NCBI RefSeq assembly: GCF_048128805.1
Contig: NC_136000.1
Location: 26,228,359 to 26,292,358 of the forward strand
Origin: Centroberyx gerrardi
Lineage: Eukaryota > Chordata > Actinopteri > Beryciformes > Berycidae
DNA: 64,000 bases
Reading direction: 5' to 3'
The notes under the pieces are model-generated. The model was not told the DNA's origin, did no database searches, and worked only from the letters and a program-made list of their open reading frames with translations. The stretch's first letter is position 1; each line of letters begins with the position of its first letter. Positions 35,095 through 44,280 of the stretch are shown here, piece after piece. The translations under genes were made by a program, and so were the position numbers.

Positions 35095-36700
35095 TTTGAC
35101 AGCCATCACCCATAGCAGCCTATAGCTTGTACAGCCAAAGTTCATAACAGATCAACTCTACAGACGGAGAGAAATCTGTTACATAATCACAGTCAAACAA
35201 ACCTTAAGGCCTTGATAAACTTTCAGGGTGGGAAACTAACTTTCACAAGCCCATAGTCTATGTCAGACTATGAGTGCACTGCCACCAGAATACTAGGAAC
35301 GACTATAGCACTCATTAATCATTAATTGCTTAATCTATTAAAGTATTTCAACAGGTTTCTATGGTGGCCCTGAGGGTCAAAACACAACATTTCACAAAAC
35401 ACAACAATATTTCAGAAAACACAACGGCATTTCACAAAACAAATGAACATTTCACAAAACACAACATTTCACAAAACAAATGAACATTTCACAAAACACA
35501 ACATTTCACAAAAAAAATTTACATTTCACAAAACACAACAACATTTCACAAAACAAATTAACATTTCACAAAACAAATAAACATTTCACAAAACACAACA
35601 ACATTTCACAAAACACAACGGCAAAAGAGAAAACAATTCAACATTTCACAGAAAACGGAAAAGGTAGGTCCTTTCTTTGTTGTTACTGATTGGATGTATT
35701 CGTTGTCACTCAAGGTAACAGGAAGTGGGACCAGAGCAATGGCTCTGAGAGATGCCTTCCGCTGGTTCAAATGAACAGAAAATAACACTTCCGGTTTGGG
35801 CGTTTAGTCTTCAAAATAAAAGCGCGATATTTTAAACATGTATAAATACTGTTTTAAACCAATTACTTTGTATTTAATCATGAAATTCAATAAGTGAACA
35901 CGCATATTAATGTTTGATGTCAAAATAATAATGAAAAATGCTATATGTGCCATTTTTAACTATAAATGCTGCATGTATTACATTTTTTGATATTTCTGAC
36001 TGGACACTGTACAGTTTAGAGTAACTGCACAAGTTCTATGTCAAAACACTCCTGCAGACACCTGTACTTTCACTACACACCAACATTTAGGCCCAAGCTG
36101 TTAAAGAAAAGTCATGACAGGCCCTCAAAGCCAGCCATACTGTAATAATGTGACATTTATAGAATAAAGTGGACACTGTGTGTTTTGTGAAATGTTAATT
36201 TGTTAATTTGTTTTGTGAAATGTTGTGTTTTGTGAAATGTTCATTTGTTTTGTGAAATGTTCATTTGTTTTGTGAAATGTTGTTGTGTTTTGACCCTCAG
36301 GGCCACCGTAGATTTCAGTATCCTAGTCTCTACAACAGACTGGCAACATGCCAAATACCTACAACCTGTAGCCAATAGTACTGCAGTTAGCCTATAAAAA
36401 ATAACCAATAGATCTCTTCAAAAGATTTCAGCACTAATAATAATAATAATTACTTCCATAGTATAACTATTTCTGCATTTTACTGACATTCCTGTTCAGA
36501 GCACATGCATTAAAAGCAACAAGGAGAATTTTTCTTACCCTCTCAAAGTCCTTCAAGGGATTCCCTAGGCTGAGGCTGAACAGATTCCCAAATATGGGGA
36601 GGGGAGCGGGTCCGGGCGGGAAGTTCTTTGGCCTCTGGGTCTTGAGACGGAAGAAGAAGAAGCAAACACAGAGCCATAGCAGGATGAAGGAAGCTAACAT
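15547..36700 (-). CDS. Cytochrome P450 family 2 monooxygenase (CYP2J/2N/2P/2AD-like), complete 11-exon gene
   Basis: Membrane-anchored haem monooxygenase of the endoplasmic reticulum, expected to hydroxylate or epoxidise lipophilic substrates with electrons from P450 reductase. Exons (minus strand): 36700-36539, 24624-24462, 23807-23655, 23563-23403, 22656-22588, 21011-20907, 20550-20412, 18514-18429, 17826-17725, 17393-17252, 15734-15547. They sum to 1470 nt and join in frame to 489 residues, the usual CYP2 length. Visible motifs: hydrophobic anchor (residues 2-17), basic stretch, PPGP hinge (28-31), WREHRR of helix [11 protein letters not shown] of helix I, HEVQR (ExxR) of helix K, and [12 protein letters not shown] at the haem thiolate. 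Every junction has GT/AG. Residue 1 has a strong start context (CCACC before ATG). Intron 1 is 11.9 kb because of hAT element 2. The canonical fifth and seventh exons are each split by an extra intron. The stop codon is supplied by a transposon. Subfamily is not assigned. Confidence 0.93.
15735..17251. other. P450 last intron
   Basis: 1.5 kb, no gene. The part around 16640..17010, ending near TTTGTAAAGCACTTTGTAAT, looks like old interspersed repeat sequence, family not assigned. Confidence 0.4.
17252..17393 (-). CDS. P450 exon 8 (142 nt)
   Basis: Encodes [20 protein letters not shown] and onward through NPENFLND (PERF-like region) to EAFMPFSAG. The standard 142-nt length and phase 1 end place the first half of the haem motif here. 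Confidence 0.92.
17725..17826 (-). CDS. P450 exon 7b (102 nt), helix K
   Basis: Encodes [20 protein letters not shown] and onward to GYSIPR. HEVQR carries the Glu and Arg of the ExxR haem-core motif. GCAG acceptor, GTAAGG donor. Confidence 0.92.
18429..18514 (-). CDS. P450 exon 7a (86 nt)
   Basis: Encodes [20 protein letters not shown] and DRHNMPYMQ. Ends in phase 0 at CAG before GTACAT. Joined with the next exon it gives exactly the 188 nt of the canonical CYP2 exon 7, so the intervening 602-bp intron is additional. Confidence 0.9.
19135..20324. repeat. Interspersed repeat in P450 intron 6, hAT-like right end
   Basis: Right end reads ..AATCGTGACACCCCTAA with alternating AATCGAATCG motifs, a common fish non-autonomous element terminus. 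A matching left terminus was not found. TA microsatellites flank both sides. Confidence 0.4.
20325..20366. repeat. (TA)n microsatellite in P450 intron
   Basis: About 20 TA units abutting the right end of the interspersed repeat and 45 bp from the exon 6 donor. Confidence 0.9.
20412..20550 (-). CDS. P450 exon 6 (139 nt), helix I
   Basis: Contains [10 protein letters not shown], the oxygen-activating helix I motif (A/G-G-x-D/E-T-T/S), and ends LMTHPHIQ in phase 1 before GTAAGT. A TA dinucleotide microsatellite lies about 45 bp beyond the donor. Confidence 0.92.
20659..20892. mobile_element. Short hAT-like MITE in a P450 intron
   Basis: Starts TAGTGCTGAAACGATGACTC and ends AATCGTTAGTTGCAGCCCTA, the two ends of a common fish MITE class. 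No convincing 8-bp duplication at the flanks. Confidence 0.6.
20907..21011 (-). CDS. P450 exon 5b (105 nt), second half of the canonical exon 5
   Basis: Encodes [20 protein letters not shown] then [15 protein letters not shown], the helix G-H region with the PRDFID signature of CYP2. Phase 0 at both ends, CTCAG acceptor, GTGTGT donor. Confidence 0.9.
21428..21661. mobile_element. piggyBac-type MITE (234 bp) with TTAA target site
   Basis: Same family as 4318..4567: AGAGTAACTAAACC ends, TTAA at 21424-21427 and 21662-21665. Lies in the extra intron between P450 exons 5a and 5b. Confidence 0.88.
22588..22656 (-). CDS. P450 exon 5a (69 nt), first half of the canonical exon 5
   Basis: Encodes [20 protein letters not shown] and three further residues, between a CTACAG acceptor and a GTATGT donor. 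Together with the next exon it makes 174 nt, close to the single 177-nt exon 5 of most CYP2 genes, so the intron between them is extra. Confidence 0.88.
23403..23563 (-). CDS. P450 exon 4 (161 nt)
   Basis: Encodes [17 protein letters not shown], then [13 protein letters not shown] and IANGPWAM, typical of the helix D to F region of fish CYP2J-like enzymes. Size equals the canonical 161-nt exon 4. Donor GTGAGT. Confidence 0.9.
23655..23807 (-). CDS. P450 exon 3 (153 nt), helix C
   Basis: Encodes [20 protein letters not shown] and onward. The WxxxR of helix C binds a haem propionate. It ends in phase 1 at GTATGC, and the following intron is only 91 bp. Confidence 0.9.
24462..24624 (-). CDS. 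P450 exon 2 (163 nt)
   Basis: Follows a CCCAG acceptor and ends at a GTGAGA donor. Encodes the beta-1 region ([10 protein letters not shown]), a helix A/B stretch ([10 protein letters not shown]) and DFAGRPQE. At 163 nt it matches the standard second exon of CYP2 genes. Confidence 0.9.
24625..26373. other. P450 intron 1, 3' part
   Basis: No gene. 25460..25530 is a diverged copy of the sequence at 34800..34870, and 25565..25640 matches 34466..34540, in direct orientation on the two sides of hAT 2. Confidence 0.5.
26588..27527. mobile_element. Solo LTR (940 bp) of a retroelement
   Basis: Begins TGTTAAAAAGG and ends TTTTTCA, flanked by the 5-bp duplication GAAGG (26583-26587 and 27528-27532). 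hAT 1 shows the unoccupied site. An AATAAA lies near its 3' end (about 27400). No internal coding sequence remains, so ERV or Gypsy origin cannot be decided. Confidence 0.8.
27741..28667 (-). mobile_element. 5'-truncated LINE fragment (L2/Rex-like), reverse transcriptase C-terminus
   Basis: Minus-strand frames read [60 protein letters not shown] and [14 protein letters not shown], the typical tail of fish L2/Rex-class reverse transcriptases, across a frameshift. The 3' part includes a T16-G14 run (28158..28187), GATGAT repeats and a TA microsatellite. Confidence 0.8.
28770..30509 (+). pseudogene. hAT transposase of element 2, nearly full core
   Basis: Reads [60 protein letters not shown] (CxxH), [11 protein letters not shown] (RW motif), [10 protein letters not shown] and C-terminal [21 protein letters not shown] probable intron runs about 30069..30183. 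In-frame stops occur at 29166-29168 and 29499-29501 (ATG TAA GAG where hAT 1 also has a stop), and the BED exon is missing, so it is inactive. Confidence 0.9.
30625..34218 (-). mobile_element. Nested hAT element encoding a ZMYM1-like transposase
   Basis: Found by comparing hAT 2 with hAT 1. The right end reads CAGCCACGGATTATCCACCG on the minus strand, followed by GC-rich GGGCCCATTGGGCC. The left end begins in a C17 run (30625..30641) and lacks a matching terminus, so it is truncated or rearranged. Confidence 0.75.
31194..33882 (-). pseudogene. ZMYM1-like hAT transposase, frameshifted
   Basis: N-terminus [20 protein letters not shown], a Pro/acid-rich linker, then a TTF-type zinc finger ([19 protein letters not shown], about 33180). 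The core 33033..31933 has [49 protein letters not shown] and [12 protein letters not shown]. The C-terminal dimerisation region (31649..31194) has [20 protein letters not shown]. Frames change near 33105, 31950 and 31650. The usual VDSTPD reads VNSTPD, perhaps loss of a catalytic Asp. Confidence 0.87.
35360..36310. mobile_element. Fold-back element A with minisatellite arms (951 bp)
   Basis: Outer ends TATGGTGGCCCTGAGGGTC and its complement. The left arm (about 35375..35650) is a tandem array of a 15-20 bp unit built on ACATTTCACAAAACACAAC; the right arm (about 36178..36295) is the inverted array. The unique core is 35650..36178. Absent from copy 1 (near position 622), which proves insertion. 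Target duplication unresolved (2-3 T). Confidence 0.85.
36539..36700 (-). CDS. P450 exon 1 (54 codons, phase 0)
   Basis: Encodes the start Met, the N-terminal membrane anchor, a basic RLKTQRPK stop-transfer stretch, the PPGP hinge, and ends at KDFER before a GTAAGA donor (36538-36533). A near-identical exon lies at 847..1008. This copy is the one positioned upstream of exons 2-11, so it is the exon 1 of this gene. Confidence 0.9.
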
Positions 36701-37669
36701 GGTGGAGTGGACTAGCCTGGACCAGGGACCCTAGCTATCTGACTGGCAGTAAAGTGTTATGGAACTCTGCTCCCAAGCCTCATGGTGTTCTCTCCAGCCA
36801 TGCTCCACCCCCTCTCTCTGCTTTTTCAAAGACGAATCAGCAGTCCAGTCACCTATAGGTGACTATTGTTCATGCAGACAGTTTGAAAGCGGAGTGGGAG
36901 TGAGATTCCGGGCGGCATAAGAGGGAAAGGGTGGTGGCCTTGACCACTTGCACCACTATTTGAGCACGCTAGGTCCGTGCGACGCTTATCAGTTCAATAT
37001 TCATAAAAGTAAATACAACATTGTGTATTAGTCCATGTTGCTCTCTGTGGGACAGAGGTATTGTGCAAAATCTTTTTCCAAATGATTTATAGGCTACTGG
37101 CCGATTGTGTCGATGGATTTACTCCAAACACCGACTTGACAGCGGACTGACTGACTGACATTGTTCTCTGAAGCAAGGGCAAGAGTCAAATGATAGTAGG
37201 ACAGACTCGGTTAGGCTGACATGGTTGAGGTTAGGGTCAGCATGTTTTATTAAATTGCAAGAAATACGCTAAAGAGAGACAAGCAGTTAAGTGAATTAGC
37301 CGAGTGGTTTTCTCTTTTCCTTTTAAAACTCTGTTAAGCCGACATGATAAGCAAGTGGTGCAGAAGAAGATTCTTACTCTTATTCTTATTGAAGATTGAA
37401 GATTCTTATTCTTTTCCATTCAATAGGCTCCAATGTAGGCTATATGCGGAAGAGGATTAAATTTTGAGTTCTGAGATTAATCTCAGAATACTGACGTTAA
37501 TCTCAGAATTCTGAGATTAATCTCTGTACTCAAAATTTTCAGATGTGGTGAGAAGTGAAAAATTCTGAGTTTAAAGTGAAAATTCTGAGTTTAAAGTCAG
37601 AATTCTGACAATTTTTTCCTCAATAAATTTTTCACATATGGCCCTAATCCTCTTCTGTAGATATAAATG

Positions 37670-39016
37670 ATGTAACCCAAGGAGGTTCTATATTAACTGG
37701 AGGATGAACGGGAAAATGGCCGCCCATTCATTTGAACGTAAGCTGCTCACCCAGCGCATACGCCAAAAAAGTTTTTTTCTTCCTAGTTTACTTCCATGAT
37801 GTCCCACGGTCCATGCGCAGAGGTGTCTGCTTACGTATTCCCGCCAGGAGTAGCACGCCCACGAGCGAGCTAGCGAGCCCAGTCGCGCTCTCGTCATCAA
37901 GTGAGCAGGTCGGGAGCGAGCAGCTGCAGCTGGGAGTGTGGAACGGATAGTTTGGTGGGGGAGGGGCGAGCAGAGCAGAGAGAAGGAATCTCCTAAAATT
38001 AAATCTAAAACTTTTTAGATGTCAACTTTTGATTACTCACCAGTCAATATTATAATATTAAATATTAGAATATTATAATATCAATACATATTTATTGTAA
38101 ATGTATTATATAATTATATTATATTAATACATATTAGTAAGTATTCAGCCAATAGTTGCTAGAAGTCATTTGCTTGCAACTCTAATTTCCACGTCACTAT
38201 TCCATTGTGAGAAGTTGTCTTAAGTTTGTATTAAAGATAAAGATGTCATCACTTTTGTTATTAGGCAGGTTTCCCCAAGCATATCTGCTCATTCAATCTT
38301 ATAATGTTTACATTTCTCCCAAGCTTGACTGAAGCCGCACAGCATAGACCAACTTCATGAGTATGCATGTTGTGTTGCCTGATGTTCACACAGTCCTACC
38401 TGTAGCTGTCTGCTGGATACAGCCTGCAGAACCAATGGACTAAAGTACACAAGATCAAACCCATGTCATGCTTGATGAATTTGACTTTACATTCTGACAT
38501 TTAAATGCAGCTTCAGTTCCTTGCTATTTCTATTTGAGTTACTTAGAAGAACCAGGTAATGAAAATCATGAGTTGGCCCTGTATCCTTGCCCTGTAGCAT
38601 TTACAGCACTTTGCTGTGGTAGTTGACAAGATGTCATCATACAGTCAAGAGTTTATCAGTAGTCTGTCAAAGCTAAGTCAACCTGGCTCACTTCCCTACA
38701 CAGCAGCCACACACTTCTGTTTAGAAACACAGTGCAACTCTGACTGGCAGCTAGACTCACAGTCACTACCATGCAGGCAGGTTAACCATACAGCACCATA
38801 CAATACTGTCATGAAACTGAATTAGAAATCGCGTACAGGGCAAGTTATTTAAAATTGTTTATTTAAAAAAATTAAAAGAACATGAAGTTAATTCACAACG
38901 AAATACAAAAGTGATGAATAGCATGACTAGTTGAGTTCGCCAGACAGACCTGTGGAATACATGTGAAGTAGGCTAAAAACAAGGCTAATATAGTTAGCTT
39001 GCTGTCTACATCTCCA
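37670..39016. other. Sequence special to copy 2, upstream of fold-back element B
   Basis: Absent from copy 1. TGATGTAACC occurs at 37668-37677 and 41837-41846, near both ends of the 4.2-kb extra piece. No gene recognised; 37690..37980 is GC-richer than its surroundings. Confidence 0.5.
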
Positions 39017-39034
39017 TACGGTGGCCCTGAGGGT

Positions 39035-40325
39035 CAAAACACCACGACATTTCACAAAACACAACGACATTTCACAAAACACAACGACACTTCACAAAAC
39101 ACCACGACATTTCCCAAAACACAACGACATTTCACAAAACACAACGACACTTCACAAAACACCACGACATTTCACAAAACACAACGACATTTCACAAAAC
39201 ACAACGACATTTCACAAAACGCAACATTTCACAAAACACAACGACATTTCACAAAACGCAACATTTCACAAAACACGACATTTCACAAAACAAAACGACA
39301 TTTCACAAAACAAATTAACATTTCACAAAACATAACATTTCACAAAACACAACAAAATTTCAGAAAGCACAACGACATTTCACAAAACAAATTAACATTT
39401 CACAAAACACAACATTTCACAAAACACAACGACATTTCCCAAAACACAACGACATTTCACAAAACACGACATTTCCCAAAACACAACATTTCACAAAACA
39501 CAACGACATTTCCCAAAACACGACATTTCACAAAACACGACATTTCACAAAACACAACGACATTTCACAAAACGCAACATTTCACAAAACACAACATTTC
39601 ACAAAACACAACATTTCACAAAACACAACATTTCACAAAACACAACAAAATTTCAGAAAACACAACGACATTTCACAAAACAAATTAACATTTCACAAAA
39701 CACAACAACATTTCACAAAACACGACATTTCCCAAAACACGACATTTCACAAAACACAACATTTCACAAAACACAACATTTCACAAAACACAACATTTCA
39801 CAAAACACAACATTTCACAAAACACAACGACATTTCCTAAAACACAACGACATTTCCCAAAACACAACGACATTTCCCAAAACACGACATTTCCCAAAAC
39901 ACAACGACATTTCCCAAAACACAACATTTCACAAAACACAACATTTCACAAAACACAACGACATTTCCCAAAACACAACGACATTTCACAAAACACGACA
40001 TTTCACAAAACACAACGACATTTCACAAAACGCAACATTTCACAAAACACGACATTTCACAAAACACGACATTTCACAAAACACAACATTTCACAAAACA
40101 CGACATTTCACAAAACACAACAAAATTTCAGAAAACACGACATTTCACAAAACAAATTAACATTTCACAAAACACAACATTTCACAAAACAAATTAACAT
40201 TTCACAAAACACAACAACATTTCACAAAACAAATTAACATTTCACAAAACACAACAACATTTCACAAAACAAATTAACATTTCACAAAACACAACATTTC
40301 ACAAAACACAACAACATTTCACACA
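39035..40325. repeat. Minisatellite array, unit ACATTTCACAAAACACAACG and variants
   Basis: Roughly 65-75 units of 15-20 bp. Variants drop ACG/AAC or change TTCACA to TTCCCA. It is the left arm of fold-back element B. Confidence 0.9.
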
Positions 40326-40428
40326 CATTTTCAATACAGTTTTCAATTTTACTGGTTTCAATGGCAGGTGTGACTGAAAAAAAGAAATGGGACAAATTAG
40401 ATATATTATTACATAAATAATAAATACA

Positions 40429-40890
40429 CAGCTTGGACCTAAATGATAGTGTGTAGAGAAAGTACAGGTCTACCGGAGTGTTTTGACATAGAACTTGTGC
40501 AGTTACAATGAAAGATAAACTGTACAGTGTCCAACTTAGTCAGAAAATGTCACAGTTTTACAGTATGGCTGACTTTGAGGGCCTGTCATGACTTTTCTAA
40601 AACAGCTTGGACCTAAATGATAGTGTGTAGAGAAAGTACAGGTCTGTTAGAATGTTTTGACATAGAACTTGTGCAGTTACAATGAAAGGTAAACTGTACA
40701 GTGTCCACTTTATTCTACAAATGTCACATTATTACAGTATGGCTGACTTTGAGGGCCTGTCATGACTTTTCTTTAACAGCTTGGGCCTAAATGTTGGTGT
40801 GTAGTGAAAGTACACATCTGCAGGAGTGTTTTGACATAGAACTTGTGCAGTTACTCTAAACTGTACAGTGTCCAGTCAGAAATATCAAAA
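40429..40890. repeat. 174-bp tandem repeat, about 2.6 copies
   Basis: Units start CAGCTTGGACCTAAATGATA at 40429 and 40603 and CAGCTTGGGCCTAAATGTTG at 40777. Element A has the unit once. Confidence 0.85.
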
Positions 40891-41856
40891 AGTGTAATAC
40901 ATGCAGGCTAAACGCCGGAAGCGTTATTTTCTGTTAATTTGAACCAGCGGAAGGCATCTCTCAGAGCCATTGCTCTGGTCCCACTTCCTGTTACCTTGAG
41001 TGACAACGACTACATCCAATCAGTAACAACAAAGAAAGGACCTACCTTTTCCGTTTTCTGTAAAATGTTGAAATGTTTTCTCTTTTGCCGTTGTGTTTTG
41101 TGAAATGTTGTTGTGTTTTGTGAAATGTTAATTTGTTTTGTGAAATGTTAATTTGTTTTGTGAAATGTTGTGTTTTGTGAAATGTTGTTGTGTTTTGTGA
41201 AATGTTAATTTGTTTTGTGAAATGTTCATTTGTTTTGTGAAAGGTTGTGTTTTGTGAAATGTTGTTGTGTTTTGTGAAATGTTAATTTGTTTTGTGAAAT
41301 GTTGTGTTTTGTGAAATGTTGTGGTGTTTTGACCCTCAGGGCCACCATAGAAAACACACCTAATCCCAAACTTCCGTTTTCGGTCATCAGTTCTTATCTG
41401 TACATATTAAATACCGGTGGGCTACTCATGTAAAAAATTTCATATTTTAATAAAAGCGAAGCTGGACTGTACGAACACAGCTGACAGACGGAGCAGCAGA
41501 GGAAGCAGGAGGCTCGTTCCCGATGCAGAGCTCAGAGGCGCGTGCTTTACTCGTACCCTGAGGTGACGTCACACACAAAAAACAGTGTTTTATACGGCTC
41601 TGAGTGATTTTTAAAAAAAATCGGCTTTCATGGTTAAAAAAAACATAATTGAAAGAATGTTTTAAGGTCTTGTGTGGTGTTGTAGGTATCTTCTTAACAG
41701 TTTTAGAGGGCTGTCTTTTACAATGGCCGTCTATGGGAAAAAAGCTTTTTGGGCCACAGGTGAATTTTAGGCTGCAGTACCACTGTTGGCCACCATGTCA
41801 AATTGGCAGCAAGGCTGAGACCTGACGCCTGGGGGCTGATGTAACCTAATCCATTT

Positions 41857-42088
41857 TTTTCAGCCGGTGGGTGACAGCGCTAAAATAAAGCTAATATAAA
41901 GCTTCAGATCGTCTAGTCTGCCGGAAATTAAAGAGAAGAAGAAGCAGCAGCAGGTCGGTCAGAACCAAGGACCGGTCGGAACCAAGGAGGTTTTATAGGC
42001 GGAACTGTTGTCGCTGACGAATTGCGGCGAACCGTATTTACAGTGACACGAAACTTCATTGGTTGGGATAACGAGCTAGCAGAGCTTG
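41857..42088 (+). promoter_or_regulatory. fam192a: fam192a promoter and non-coding first exon
   Basis: Conserved with copy 1. It ends AGAGCTTG before GTAAGT (42089), a good donor, and the first coding exon has an acceptor at 44001-44003. It is divergent to the P450 start codon; in copy 1, without the 4.2-kb extra DNA, the two lie about 1 kb apart, suggesting an originally shared bidirectional promoter. Transcription start not determined. Confidence 0.5.
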
Positions 42089-43957
42089 GTAAGTTTCTCT
42101 TCAATTCTGGCACTGAAATGATTCAAAATTATTTGAAATAGCCCTATGCTAAAAATCAAGTCTACTCGCATGCATAGTTAATTGTACACCTGAAAGTATG
42201 ACTTTTACAACAGGACACGATATTCGGCAACTGACAGTGGTGACAATTTGTTAGCTTGGACGCTAAGCTAACATTAGCCGGTCAGTATAGCAACATAAGG
42301 CTGTGATGCGCCGTTTTACCGTTTGACCACCTAACGTTAACACACAGCAGTGGTGCTCGTATCTCGCAGTTGCAGAGGTGGCCATGTAGCCATTTATTGA
42401 TAAGCTGTTCTGTTGTCAGCTAGTGTATCCTCCATCTGCAGTGACTAATCTGCCGAAGGGTTTTCCGGCTAACGTTAGCTATCAATGTGGATGCTTTGCT
42501 GACAGACAGGCCCGATGCAAATGAAGAGCTTAATATTACGGATGCACAGAGCGGTTCTCTGACTCGATTGTCATCACATTTCGGTTCAGTTGTGGTATTA
42601 AAACGATTTTCCTGAACTGTCGTTGATCACGGGAGGCTCGTTTAATACGGCGTACTGCAGTTTGTCAGTGCCTTGTTATAGTTTAACATGACCACAAGGG
42701 AGAGCCATAACCTTAGAGATTAAGTTCATTTTTCTTCACCTTTTAAAACGAGCAGTGTTTAAAAAGACTGAAAAGCCTACTTAACAGAGCTTACTAAAGC
42801 CCCACAGAAGTGTCTCATCAGTTCAAGAAACCCTGAGGTATGGCGAAGTTACTTAACATCTTGTAAACAGCCGTGAATATAACAGATAAAAGGTAATGTA
42901 ACAGATGATAACCAGCTTTTGGGCTCCTATCCCAAACATAATGGGCTTATAATAACAGTAATAAGAAATAACAACTGAGGTGATGTAAACAAAGTGCATG
43001 AGACAATAGTGTGAAGCATAACATAACATTTGTCTATTGAAATTGAAATTTTAAATCACATTCTGAAAGTGCTTATAAAGGAAAATACTGAAATACAACA
43101 ATGTTAACTAACCTACAGGCTATATGAATGAAATGGTCAAGAGGCAAAACAGTCTTTCTCTCCAGGGAAGCATAATAGACATATCAGGCTTCTTTTGCCA
43201 CAACCATACCTTTTACCACTGGACATATGTGTAGTAAAGGCCTAAACTGTAAATTGGAATGTGCCACAGGCTACCATCCAGCTATTTTCCAGTGGTTGTT
43301 GAAAATGTCTGTTTTGCACTGGTCACATCCCAGTTTTCACTTCTCTTCCTGCAAGAATCCAACAATCTATAGTTTTGATTCATTTTGTGATGAAATATCT
43401 ATCCAATCTGACATACCAGCATCAATAATACGTTTTTTAACAAATCTGTCTGTAATTGTTTAGTGCTCTAATGGCGCTATTCTGACGTTTGATTGGTTAG
43501 AATAGGGCAGATGAACAGAGAGGGTTGTTCATTGCTGGCGCTTCAGCTGCACAAAGATAGATATTTGTGGTCACATCAGTGCTCCTACATTAAATTGCCT
43601 GACTGCATGTTGCACATTTAGGTTGCATTTGTGACTACAGAGGCTGCCCTTTAGTTCCCTGTCCATGACTTGTTGGCATGTTCATGTTTAAAGTTTGCTA
43701 TCTGTGCATTTATTCAACAGATGCGTCGTCCATGAGTTGGAGTCTTAGGTGGTCTTGATTGGTAAACACACACAGGTAGGTATGGCTATGTATAAGTAGT
43801 CTATAGCAATGGTTTGTCAAAGTTTTGCTCTGCAACCCAGCTCATTAACACATATATTACTTCTCTTGTAATGTGGCGGCCCAGCAGAAAAAGGCTGTGA
43901 CCAATCTTGAATAAAAAGCATAATTTTTTTTGACCAATCATCAGAAGGGTGTGTGTG

Positions 43958-44000
<43 letters not shown>

Positions 44001-44003
44001 CAG
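42089..44003. other. fam192a first intron
   Basis: Duplicate of 2142..2477 plus 7557..9046. No gene. The last 50 bp before the acceptor are a TG microsatellite. Confidence 0.55.
43950..43999. repeat. (TG)n serving as the 3' splice-site tract of fam192a coding exon 1
   Basis: Fifty bases of TG run directly into CCAG. Confidence 0.9.
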
Positions 44004-44008
44004 TGGTG

Positions 44009-44135
44009 ATGTCAGGGGGAGGGGCAGCGGGTGTGGACCTGAGCAGGAAGTTTGTGTCGGAGGCAGAGCTTGATGAGAAGAGGAAGAAGAGACAGGAGGA
44101 ATGGGAGAAAGTTAGGAAACCAGACGACCCGGAGG
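44009..44135 (+). CDS. fam192a: fam192a coding exon 1
   Basis: [20 protein letters not shown] and on to RKPDDPE. The exon probably starts at 44004 after CAG, whose upstream tract is (TG)n, not pyrimidine-rich. Donor GTAAGA at 44136. Intact where copy 1 has a 13-base deletion. Confidence 0.93.
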
Positions 44136-44234
44136 GTAAGAACACACACACACACACAAATCCAGAAGATAGGACACAGGACATGCATGCTATGCACCAG
44201 TCGTCTAATAAATATATATCTGTGTTGACATGTT

Positions 44235-44280
<46 letters not shown>

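Larger units (their letters stand above)
39017..41349. mobile_element. Fold-back element B with expanded minisatellite arm (2,333 bp)
   Basis: Outer ends TACGGTGGCCCTGAGGGTC and complement. The left arm is about 1.3 kb of ACATTTCACAAAACACAACG repeats (39035..40325), the right arm about 270 bp (41068..41335). The core 40330..41066 is inverted relative to element A and carries a 174-bp unit repeated from 40429, 40603 and 40777. No transposase. Lies between P450 exon 1 and fam192a exon 1. Confidence 0.85.

Noticed and set aside
38999..39688. 229-codon open frame of HFTKHNDISQNTT-like repeats
   Set aside because: It is the translation of the minisatellite arm of fold-back element B; no start context and no family resemblance.
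39035..40325. CRISPR-like regular short repeats
   Set aside because: Units are contiguous with no unique spacers, and the DNA is eukaryotic.
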